Assembly: GCF_000164135.1 (NCBI RefSeq)
Contig: NZ_GG770555.1
Coordinates: 769,088 to 812,833 of the forward strand
DNA: 43,746 bases
Direction of reading: 5' to 3'
Origin: Mycobacterium parascrofulaceum ATCC BAA-614
GTDB taxonomy: Bacteria; Actinomycetota; Actinomycetes; Mycobacteriales; Mycobacteriaceae
Shown: piece after piece, positions 8,128-14,868 of the stretch
How the letters are laid out: each line of letters opens with the position of its first letter
Numbering within the stretch: the stretch's first letter is position 1
Translations under genes and position numbers: made by a program
Notes under the pieces: model-generated
Databases searched by the model: none
The model's input: the letters and a program-made list of their open reading frames with translations, nothing else
What the model was told of the DNA's origin: nothing

Positions 8128-9055
8128 GCGACGTCTCCCAGGACCGTTGCCGGGCGATCCTCAGCTGCATCACGGTCAGCCCCAGCAAGATGGCGAACAT
8201 CACCCACGCCAGCGCGGACGCGTACCCGAATTCCAGGAAGGAGAACGCGTGCTGGAACAGCATGATGCCCAGGACATAGGTGGCGGTTTCGGGCCCGCCG
8301 TTGGCTCCGTTGAGGACGTAGACCAGGTCGAAAGCCTGGAACGCGTGGATGATCGAGATGACGCCCACGAACGATATCGACCCGCGGATCAGCGGCACCG
8401 TGATGGACACGAACTGTCGTACCTCGCCCGCCCCGTCGATGCGGGCCGCCTCGTAGACCGTCTCGGGCACCCCCTGCATCGCCGCGAGCAGGATGACCGT
8501 GGCGAACGGCACGCTGCGCCACACGCTGACGATGCACAGCGAGGCCATCGCCCATCGCGGTTCCACCAGCCACGGGACCGGACCGATTCCGATCCAGCCC
8601 AGCATCATGTTGAGCAAACCGCTGTCCGTGTTGAAGACGAACTGCCAAACGACCGCCATCACCACCGACGAGATGGCCAGCGGCAGAAAGACGATGGTGC
8701 GGAAAATGCCGATGCCCCTGACCTTTCGGTTCAGCACCCCGGCGACGACGAGGCTGACGACGATGGTCGGCACGACCGTGCCGAGGGTGAAGATGACGGT
8801 GTTGCCGATGGCGATGAGAAAGAGCGGGTCCGACGTGAACAGCTCGCGGAAGTTCTGCAGCCCCACGAACTTCGGCGGCCGGAACACGTCCCATCGCTGA
8901 AAGCTCATGTACAGCGAGAACCCGAGCGGAAACAACATGAAGACCGCGACGGCCGCCAGGTTCGGCGCCACGAACAGGCGCCCGGCCCACGCCCGCCGCC
9001 GCCACGGGCGTACGCCGTTGGCGGGGTTGCGGATTGCGGTGTCGGCCGGTGTCAT
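8114..9055 (-). CDS. Sugar ABC transporter permease, MalF type (Rv2040c homologue)
   Basis: A 313-residue permease with an early hydrophobic helix (VAPNLAAVAVFMLFPLGFSL) and about six membrane spans in all. Its EAA loop reads YEAARIDGAGEVRQFVSITVPL. I chose the ATG at 9055 because it overlaps the stop of the binding-protein gene in an ATGA arrangement; a longer reading to 9172 would run through that gene and adds a non-conserved N-terminus. It pairs with the MalG-like subunit to form the import channel. Confidence 0.93.
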   Translation of the reverse strand: MTPADTAIRNPANGVRPWRRRAWAGRLFVAPNLAAVAVFMLFPLGFSLYMSFQRWDVFRPPKFVGLQNFRELFTSDPLFLIAIGNTVIFTLGTVVPTIVVSLVVAGVLNRKVRGIGIFRTIVFLPLAISSVVMAVVWQFVFNTDSGLLNMMLGWIGIGPVPWLVEPRWAMASLCIVSVWRSVPFATVILLAAMQGVPETVYEAARIDGAGEVRQFVSITVPLIRGSISFVGVISIIHAFQAFDLVYVLNGANGGPETATYVLGIMLFQHAFSFLEFGYASALAWVMFAILLGLTVMQLRIARQRSWETSRGLS

Positions 9056-10374
9056 GGGCTGCGCAACACCTCGTCGATGGCGGGCGACAGACCGGCCAGT
9101 GAGGTCGCGGGCCGCGATCCGCGCAGCACCGGTCCGAAGCTGCGGTCCATCAAGGCGACGATCTTCTCCCACGCGGGGGTCACCGGCAGCCCTTCGGAAT
9201 ACGCCGGCCCTTGCGTGAGCACCGCGAGGTTGCCGAGGTTGCGGTGGGCGTCGGCGAATCCGGCCGAGTTCAGCGCGGATTGCAGCACCGGCACGAAGAG
9301 GCTGGATTCACCGATCAGCGCCTGCCCGACGGGCCCCGTCGCGAATTTCACGAATTCCCAGGCCTGCTCCTTGCGCTGACTGCCGGCGGAGATCGCCAGT
9401 CCGGTGGAACCGATGTCGGAATGGGCGGGCTGTCCCTGCCGGCGCGGCCCCACCGGCAGCGCGGTGACATCGAAATCCAGGCCGTCGGCCCGGATGAAGG
9501 TCTGGTATCGCCAGTGTCCGCCCATCGCCATCGCCGCTTTGCCGCCCGCGAACAGGTCGGGCGTCGACATCGATTGCACCTCGGACGCGTTGGGCGCGAC
9601 CTTGTGCTTGTTGGCCAGGTCGGCATAGAACTGCACCGCCTCGATGAAGGCGTCGTTGTCGAAGTTGAAGTGCGTCGGGTTCTTCAGCGGGGTGGACCAC
9701 GGCACCCCGTTGTTCATGGCGAACAACCCGGCGGAGTAGTAGGAGAACCACATGTTCACGAAGCCCCACTGTGTGGCCCGCCCGGAGCGATGGCGCTTGG
9801 TGAGCGCGGCCGCGGCGCTCGAGAACTCGGTGAAGGTCCACGGCTGCTCCCAGGTTCGGGGCGGGGCAGGCAGCCCGGCCTCGGCGAACAGCCGCTTGTT
9901 GTAGAACAGGAAATTCCCCGACCATTGCTCCGGGAGGGCGTATTGGCCTCCGTTGAAGGTGAAGCTGTCGTACAACGCCCCGATGCCGTCGGACTTGAGC
10001 CCGGCGGCGAAGGCGGGGTCGCCGGACAGCATCGTGTTGAGGTCGAGCAGGACGCCCCGGGCGGCCAGCTCGGCGTACGTCAGGTCCCACGCCATCAACA
10101 CGTCCGGGCACCTGCCGCCGGCGCAGAACGTCGACAACTGCTGCATGACGCCGGGAGCCGCGAGCACGGGGCGAACCTTGATGTCGGGGTGGCGGCGCGT
10201 GAACTCGTCGACGATGCGGATTCTGGCATCGCGTTCGTCGGGGTTGGCCGCGAAGAAGAACGTCAGCGCGTCCTCGTCGGGGGCGCATCCGGCGGTCCAC
10301 GGCGCCAGCGACGCCGCGGCGAGCGCGCCGGCACCGCGCAGCAGGCCGCGCCGCCCGAACGGCTTATCCAGCAT
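9052..10374 (-). CDS. Sugar-binding lipoprotein of the ABC importer (Rv2041c homologue)
   Basis: A 440-residue extracellular solute-binding protein family 1 member. The N-terminus has both a twin-arginine pair (GRRGLL, residues 7-12) and a lipobox ending at Cys30 (WTAGC), so it looks like a Tat-dependent lipoprotein anchored outside the membrane. The mature part starts with a strand and loop (LTFFFAANPDERD) typical of carbohydrate-binding proteins, and later segments such as GKAAMAMGGHWRYQ fit the family. It captures substrate for the two permeases and ATPase encoded downstream. Its start lies inside the 3' end of the sigma-factor gene (11-base overlap), which H37Rv does not show at this place. 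The sugar bound cannot be told from sequence alone. Confidence 0.95.
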   Translation of the reverse strand: MLDKPFGRRGLLRGAGALAAASLAPWTAGCAPDEDALTFFFAANPDERDARIRIVDEFTRRHPDIKVRPVLAAPGVMQQLSTFCAGGRCPDVLMAWDLTYAELAARGVLLDLNTMLSGDPAFAAGLKSDGIGALYDSFTFNGGQYALPEQWSGNFLFYNKRLFAEAGLPAPPRTWEQPWTFTEFSSAAAALTKRHRSGRATQWGFVNMWFSYYSAGLFAMNNGVPWSTPLKNPTHFNFDNDAFIEAVQFYADLANKHKVAPNASEVQSMSTPDLFAGGKAAMAMGGHWRYQTFIRADGLDFDVTALPVGPRRQGQPAHSDIGSTGLAISAGSQRKEQAWEFVKFATGPVGQALIGESSLFVPVLQSALNSAGFADAHRNLGNLAVLTQGPAYSEGLPVTPAWEKIVALMDRSFGPVLRGSRPATSLAGLSPAIDEVLRSP

Positions 10375-11332
10375 GGCGCTTCCGTTCCCGCCCCGGCGCC
10401 GGCCGTCCGGCCGGCCATGTCTGAGTTCCTTGGTACCCGATGCCCGGGAGGGCCAGGGCGGCCCGGTGGATGCGGCCGGGGTCTCCGGTGATGTCGATCG
10501 CGTGGATGCGGTCGTCGGCGCCGACGGTGATCCGCAACAGGACCCGGGCGTGCCCTCTGGGCGCGATCACGATGCCCGGCGCACCGTCGATGAGCATGAC
10601 CGCACCGGCCCGCGCCCGCTGAGTGAACCGGCGGGTCTCCTCCGCGACGCGCCGGGCGCCGCGCACCTCGGTCGGCACGTCGTCGGGCACCAGCGCCCGA
10701 TCGACCGTGCGCACCACGTCCGGGGCCAGCAGCTCGAGCAGACCGGCGATGTCACCGCCACGGGACGCCGCGAGAAACGCTTCCACGATCTCGAGGTGTT
10801 TGGCCGCCCGCTGGGGTGCGCCGTCCGGGTGGGCCTGCAGACGCCCGCGCGCGCGGCTCGCCAGCTTCTTCGCGGCGGCGGGCGACCGGTCCAACAGGCC
10901 GGCGATCTCCTCGAACGGCACCGCGAATACGTCGTGCAGCACGAACGCGACGCGCTGCGCCGGTGAGAGGCGGTCGAGCACGACCAGCAGCGCGTTGCTG
11001 ACCGACTCTGTCAGCAGGGCTTCCTCGTCCGCCGGGGCGGACGCCGTCGCGACCAGCCGGTCCAGCTCGTCGGTCGCGGCCAGCGGTTCCTCGGCGCGCC
11101 TCTTGCGGGCGCGGAGCTGGTCGAAGGCTTCGCGGGCGGTGATGGTGGTGAACCAGCCGGTGAGGTTATCCACCGCCCCGAAATTCGCGCGGCTGGCCTT
11201 CAGCCACGCCGACTGCACCGCGTCCTCGGCGTCGGCCGCCGAGCCCAGCAGCTGGAACGCGACGGATCTCAGGTGTCGCCGATCCGCATGGAAACGCTGT
11301 GCGAGATCGGCCAGATCGTTGGGGGCGCTCAT
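10364..11332 (-). CDS. ECF sigma factor with SnoaL-like C-terminal domain (SigJ/ECF41-like)
   Basis: A 322-residue extracytoplasmic-function sigma factor. Region 2 is visible near residues 10-80 (LLGSAADAEDAVQSAWLKA, then LTGWFTTITAREAFDQLRARKRR), and region 4 near 125-170 (LSPAQRVAFVLHDVF...IAGLLDRSPAAAKKLASRARGR). The rest (about 185-300) is an NTF2/SnoaL-like domain, the built-in regulatory domain of ECF41/ECF56-type factors such as SigJ, which lack a classical anti-sigma factor. The usual ECF41 linker WLPEP is not seen. A good ribosome site (AAAAGG) precedes the ATG. The gene overlaps the importer's binding-protein gene by 11 bases and diverges from a DoxX-like gene, a common partner type for this sigma group. 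Confidence 0.9.
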   Translation of the reverse strand: MSAPNDLADLAQRFHADRRHLRSVAFQLLGSAADAEDAVQSAWLKASRANFGAVDNLTGWFTTITAREAFDQLRARKRRAEEPLAATDELDRLVATASAPADEEALLTESVSNALLVVLDRLSPAQRVAFVLHDVFAVPFEEIAGLLDRSPAAAKKLASRARGRLQAHPDGAPQRAAKHLEIVEAFLAASRGGDIAGLLELLAPDVVRTVDRALVPDDVPTEVRGARRVAEETRRFTQRARAGAVMLIDGAPGIVIAPRGHARVLLRITVGADDRIHAIDITGDPGRIHRAALALPGIGYQGTQTWPAGRPAPGRERKRHAG

Positions 11333-11411
11333 GGGTCACCTTTTCCGCACTGGAGCCGTCAAGAAGATGACCGCATCCGTCGAGCTCTCTGTCGCAAAGG
11401 AGACCAGCACC

Positions 11412-11501
11412 ATGACCTTATCGATTGTGCGCCGCGACGCGCGCGCCGACCATTCGGCTCGCCGCAAAAACGGCTGCCCGGCAAGGGTTTGCGGCCGATG
11501 A
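11412..11501 (+). CDS. Short leader ORF coupled to the DoxX-like gene
   Basis: A 29-codon reading frame starts at an ATG preceded by AAAGGAGACC, a far better ribosome site than the DoxX-like gene itself has. It ends with a TGA that overlaps the DoxX ATG by the classic ATGA (11498-11501). The peptide is basic (about nine Arg/Lys), with two cysteines and no membrane segment; its third codon is the rare TTA. The layout suggests translational coupling, so that the leader drives entry to the downstream gene. It could also be a regulatory upstream ORF. No homologue is recognised. Confidence 0.5.
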   Translation: MTLSIVRRDARADHSARRKNGCPARVCGR

Positions 11502-11848
11502 ACGCCGCATACCTGGTGATCACGCTGATCACCGCCGCCATCACCGCCGGGATCGCCGTCGCCGACCTGATTCCGGCGCGGTTCGTCCTGGCGAACTCGG
11601 CCGAGGTGGGGGTGCCCCGTTCCTGGTTGCCGGCGCTGGGGGCGGTCAAGCTGGCCGGCGCGGCCGGGCTGATCGTGGGCCTGACGGGCCCGCCCGTCTT
11701 GGGTATCGCGGCCGCCGCCGGCCTGGTGTTGTTCTTCGTCGGCGCCGTCGTCACGCACCTGCGGGCGCACGTCCTGTACAACATCGCGTTTCCCGGGGCG
11801 TACCTGTGCATGTCGGCGGCGTCACTGGCGCTGCTGGTGCTGCGTTGA
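11498..11848 (+). CDS. DoxX-like small membrane protein
   Basis: A 116-residue protein with four predicted transmembrane helices (about 3-25, 45-66, 70-92 and 97-115), fitting the DoxX-like family of small four-helix membrane proteins. The loop VPRSWLPALGAVKLAGAAGL resembles the conserved segment before the second helix of that family. It diverges from the ECF sigma gene, and ECF41-type factors often control a neighbouring DoxX-like, oxidoreductase or decarboxylase gene. Its own ribosome site is weak, which fits coupling to the leader ORF. It converges on the NTF2-like gene 12 bases away. Confidence 0.82.
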   Translation: MNAAYLVITLITAAITAGIAVADLIPARFVLANSAEVGVPRSWLPALGAVKLAGAAGLIVGLTGPPVLGIAAAAGLVLFFVGAVVTHLRAHVLYNIAFPGAYLCMSAASLALLVLR

Positions 11849-11863
11849 CCGGGACCGCGGTCA
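11846..11863. terminator. Candidate bidirectional hairpin between convergent genes
   Basis: TGACCG and CGGTCA form a 6-bp GC-rich stem with a six-base loop exactly between the ends of the DoxX-like gene and the convergent NTF2-like gene. There is no U-tract, which is common for mycobacterial hairpins. The stem is short and overlaps both stop codons. Confidence 0.3.
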
Positions 11864-12661
11864 GCCGGGGAAGTACCGGATCCGGTCGATGGCGTCGCCC
11901 TTGCGGGCCACGTCGGCGAACAGGATGGCGCGCCCGTGGTCGGAGTTGACCGCGATGGCCACCGTGGGGCCCGCGCTGATCACTTTGGTCGAACTGGCGC
12001 CCTGGAGTTGCTCGACGAGTTCGGCGAGGTCGAGTGCGTCGTCGTCACCGAGAGTGATTGTGGCGGTTGGCGATAGCGCACGCGCGGCGGCGTCGCGATC
12101 TCGTCGCCCGGCGGCGCCCAAGAACGCCCGCGCGAACTGCTGATGCCGCGCACCCAGCCGCCGGAACCCGGCCAGGAAGCCCGCCGCGCCGGGCAGCCGC
12201 TGGTTGCTCAACAGACCCCGCGACAGTTGCAGGCCGGGTGCGAGCGCGCGTGATCCGGTTCGCAGGAACTGCCGCATCATCGCGGGCAGTTCCCAATAGG
12301 CACGCAGGCGGCCAATGCGCCACTCGCCGTTGACCTCTCGCAGGTCGTAACGCAGGAACGCCGGAATGAACATGGTGACCGCCGAACCCATCGCCACCTC
12401 GAGCTCGAGGTCGCGCAGCACCGCCGCACCGAGGACGATGTCGAGGTCGCGGTGGAACTTGATGTCACGCGGGCCGATGAAGGTGTCGTAAAAGCGGCCG
12501 ATCTGTTCGTGCCCGACGTGCGGCCGCGACCCGACCGGGTCCTCGACGCGGCCGTCTCCCGTGAACAGGCCCACCCATCCGGCGCGGTCGTGTGCGGCGG
12601 CCGCGTGCGGCGAGCGCTCGACGGCGGCGAGGAGCCGTTCGCGATCCGGCGCCGCCCCCAT
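11861..12661 (-). CDS. NTF2/SnoaL-like protein (Rv2042c homologue)
   Basis: A 266-residue soluble protein. The first half (about 1-140) has the cone-shaped NTF2/SnoaL pattern: a helical start, GWVGLFTGDGRVEDPVGSRPHVG, then strands with IKFHRDLDIV and LRYDLREVNGEWRIGRLRAYW. The C-terminal half (about 190-265) again looks NTF2-like (DRDAAARALSPTATITLGDDDALDLAEL). H37Rv Rv2042c (265 residues) sits in the same place after pncA. The ATG at 12661 shares one base with the pncA stop (TGATG), so the two genes are coupled; a GTG three bases earlier is possible. No catalytic residues can be assigned. Confidence 0.85.
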   Translation of the reverse strand: MGAAPDRERLLAAVERSPHAAAAHDRAGWVGLFTGDGRVEDPVGSRPHVGHEQIGRFYDTFIGPRDIKFHRDLDIVLGAAVLRDLELEVAMGSAVTMFIPAFLRYDLREVNGEWRIGRLRAYWELPAMMRQFLRTGSRALAPGLQLSRGLLSNQRLPGAAGFLAGFRRLGARHQQFARAFLGAAGRRDRDAAARALSPTATITLGDDDALDLAELVEQLQGASSTKVISAGPTVAIAVNSDHGRAILFADVARKGDAIDRIRYFPG

Positions 12662-13221
12662 CACGGTTCCCCGACCAGCTCGACACCCGCCGACCGCATC
12701 CCGGCCAGCGCATCGGCGGCCGAATCCGGCCCGAGGGCCGCGGTGAGGCCGACCAGCACGCGGGTGGCCAGTCCCGCCCGCGCGGCGTCCTCGGCGGTCC
12801 GCCGGACGCAGTGCTCGGTGGCGATGCCGACCACGTCGACCTCGTCGACCCCGCGCCGCCGCAACCATTCCAGGAGGGGGGTCCGGTCCCGGTCGACGCC
12901 CTCGAAACCGCTGTACCCCGCGGCGTACTCGCCCTTGCGGAAGACCGCCTCGATGCGGCTGGTGTCCAGGTCGGGCCGGAAATCCGCGCCGGGGCTGCCG
13001 GCGACGCAGTGCGGGGGCCATGAGGACGCATAATCCGGACGGTCGGAGAAGTGACCGCCCGGTTGGATGTGAAAGTCCTGAGTTGCTACGACGTGCTGGT
13101 AACCCGGCTCGCCGTCCAGATAGTCGTTGATGGCGGGCGCCACGGCGGCGCCGCCGGGCACCGGCAGCGAGCCGCCCTCGCAGAAATCGTTTTGCACGTC
13201 GACGATGATCAACGCCCTCAC
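12661..13221 (-). CDS. pncA: Nicotinamidase/pyrazinamidase PncA
   Basis: The enzyme hydrolyses nicotinamide to nicotinate in NAD salvage and, in M. tuberculosis, activates pyrazinamide. I chose the GTG at 13221 because it yields 186 residues, the length of H37Rv PncA, and has an AGGG ribosome site about eight bases upstream; a GTG at 13230 would add three residues. With this numbering the catalytic triad D8, K96 and C138 and the metal ligands D49, H51, H57 and H71 are all present, as are the IATEHCVR context of the nucleophile and the FRKGEYAAGYSGFEG lysine loop. It is coupled to the downstream NTF2-like gene. H37Rv has Rv2044c just upstream; here that gene is absent and a DoxX gene diverges. 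Confidence 0.97.
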   Translation of the reverse strand: MRALIIVDVQNDFCEGGSLPVPGGAAVAPAINDYLDGEPGYQHVVATQDFHIQPGGHFSDRPDYASSWPPHCVAGSPGADFRPDLDTSRIEAVFRKGEYAAGYSGFEGVDRDRTPLLEWLRRRGVDEVDVVGIATEHCVRRTAEDAARAGLATRVLVGLTAALGPDSAADALAGMRSAGVELVGEP

Positions 13222-13307
13222 GGGTTTCACCCTATCCGCGTCGGTCGGTCAGCTGGGCTTATGGCCGGGGCGGTTTGTTCGCCAACGAGTCGGGTAATCC
13301 CCCGGCC

Positions 13308-14369
13308 ATGGTCATCCGGAGAATCGCGCGCCCGTTGCTTTCAGTGGCTTTCATCGGCCAAGGAGTCAATTCCCTGCTCAACCCGAAATCGGCGGCGGCC
13401 GCGGCCGCCCCCGCGGTGGACGGTTTGCAGGCGCTGCCCAATTCGGTGAGCGGCAGCATCCCGAGCGACCCCGAGACGTTCGCGCAAATCACCGCCGCCG
13501 TGCAGATCGGCGGCGGCCTGCTGCTGGCCACCGGCAAGCTGCCGCGCGTCGCGTCGGCCGCCCTCGCGTTCACGGTGTTGCCGGCCAACCTCGGGGCGCA
13601 CTCGTTCTGGAACGAAAGCGACCCGCAGGCGAAAGCGCAGAAACGCCAGCAATTCCTCACCGACCTCAGCCTGGTGGGCGGGTTGTTGATCGCGTCGGCC
13701 GACACCGCGGGCAAGCCGTCGCTCGGGTGGCGGGGCCGCCGCGCGGCCGAGCGGCTCTCCGAGCGGGTGTCGTCGGCGCTGCCCGGCTCCGACGACGGCT
13801 TCGAGACGGACTTTTCCGAGCTGGGCGAAAAGCTCGTACACGGCCTGCAGATCGGCGCCGAACGCGGCCGCGAACTGGCCAGCACGGCCGCCGAGCGGGG
13901 CGCACCGTACGCCGAGGCCGCGCTCGAACGTGGCCGGGAATTCGCCAGCACGGCGGCCGATCGGGGCAAGCCGCTGGCCAAGAAGGCCCGCAAGCGCGGC
14001 GAAGAAATCGCCGAAGAGGCGGCCGAACGAGCCGCACCGCTGGCCAAAAAGGCCCGCAAGCGCGGTGAGGAACTCGCGGACGACGCCGCCGACTGGGCCG
14101 CGCCGCTGGCGGAGAAGGCGCGCGAGCGGAGCGAGAAGCTGGCCGACAAGGCGCGCAAGCGCAGCGAGAAGCTGGCCGACAAGGCCCGCAAACGCGGCGA
14201 AGAACTGGCGAGCACCGCCCTGGATCGCGGCGAGGACCTCGCCGACACGGCCCGGGCGCGGAGCACCTACCTTGCCGACACGGCCCGCGCTCGCGGCGGC
14301 TACCTGGCGGACACCGCGCGCGAACGCCTGGGTGAGCAGGTCAAGACCGGGCGCCGCAAGCTGTCCTGA
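13308..14369 (+). CDS. DoxX membrane protein with a long 11-residue-repeat tail
   Basis: A 353-residue protein in two parts. Residues 1-140 are a DoxX-family module with several hydrophobic helices (IARPLLSVAFIGQGVNSL at the start, TAAVQIGGGLLLATGKLPR, FTVLPANLGAHSFW). After a linker, residues 185-349 consist of fifteen uninterrupted 11-residue units of the form [E/K/D]RGxxLAxxAR, rich in Arg, Lys, Glu and Ala. The repeats should form one long amphipathic helix or right-handed coiled coil, as in LEA or apolipoprotein-type hendecads, and could lie on a membrane or reach into the cytoplasm. The ATG at 13308 is chosen because the DoxX motif starts there; an in-frame upstream start at 13275 adds 11 non-hydrophobic residues. 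It diverges from pncA. Confidence 0.85.
   Translation: MVIRRIARPLLSVAFIGQGVNSLLNPKSAAAAAAPAVDGLQALPNSVSGSIPSDPETFAQITAAVQIGGGLLLATGKLPRVASAALAFTVLPANLGAHSFWNESDPQAKAQKRQQFLTDLSLVGGLLIASADTAGKPSLGWRGRRAAERLSERVSSALPGSDDGFETDFSELGEKLVHGLQIGAERGRELASTAAERGAPYAEAALERGREFASTAADRGKPLAKKARKRGEEIAEEAAERAAPLAKKARKRGEELADDAADWAAPLAEKARERSEKLADKARKRSEKLADKARKRGEELASTALDRGEDLADTARARSTYLADTARARGGYLADTARERLGEQVKTGRRKLS
13860..14354 (+). repeat. Fifteen tandem 33-bp units encoding hendecad repeats
   Basis: Fifteen in-frame 33-bp units follow each other without a gap. Examples of the encoded 11-mers are ERGRELASTAA, KRGEEIAEEAA, ERSEKLADKAR, KRSEKLADKAR and ARGGYLADTAR. Neighbouring units (for example 9 and 10, or 13 and 14) are closest to each other, which suggests growth by tandem duplication. 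Unit number could vary between strains. Confidence 0.9.
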
Positions 14370-14373
14370 CGGT

Positions 14374-14868
14374 TCACGCGCCGGCCCGTAGATAGTCTTC
14401 GACGATCGCGTCGGCGTCCCGGTCGACGCTGAGGGTGACACCGGACTCGTCGGCGCCGAGCGGTTCCAGCGCATCGAACTGCGAGCGCAGCAGCGCGGCC
14501 GGCATGAAGTGGCCGGTCCGGGCGGCCAGTCGCACGCCGATGAGCGCCGGCGAGCCGGCCAGGTGCAGAAACCGGACCTGCGGGCAGTGGGCGCGCAACT
14601 GGTCGCGGTACGCGCGTTTGAGCGCCGAACAACTCACCACGCCGCCGCCGCGATGGCCGCCCAACCACTCGCCGACCTGGTCCAGCCAGGGGCGGCGATC
14701 GTCGTCGTCGAGCGGTTCGCCCGAAGCCATCTTGGCGATGTTGGCCGGCGGGTGCAGGGCGTCGGCGTCGACGAACGGAACCCCCAGGCGGTGCGCCAGT
14801 TTCATCCCCACGGTCGACTTGCCCGATCCGGAGACGCCCATCACGACGACGGGCGCCGGTGGCCTCAC
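14374..14868 (-). CDS. gntK: Gluconokinase
   Basis: A 164-residue P-loop kinase of the GntK/IdnK type, which phosphorylates gluconate to 6-phosphogluconate with ATP. Walker A is GVSGSGKST (residues 11-19). The family segments FVDADALHPPANIAKMASGEPLDDDDR (split here across the text: FVDADALHPPANIAKM, then GEPLDDDDR), WLDQVGEWL, VVSCSALKRAYRD and the lid RTGHFMP are all recognisable, and LLRSQFDALEPLG is a typical GntK signature. The GTG start at 14868 overlaps the stop of the kinase/CrtC fusion gene (GTGA), so it is the last gene of the unit lipT-fusion-gntK. No gluconate permease is nearby. Confidence 0.93.
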   Translation of the reverse strand: MRPPAPVVVMGVSGSGKSTVGMKLAHRLGVPFVDADALHPPANIAKMASGEPLDDDDRRPWLDQVGEWLGGHRGGGVVSCSALKRAYRDQLRAHCPQVRFLHLAGSPALIGVRLAARTGHFMPAALLRSQFDALEPLGADESGVTLSVDRDADAIVEDYLRAGA

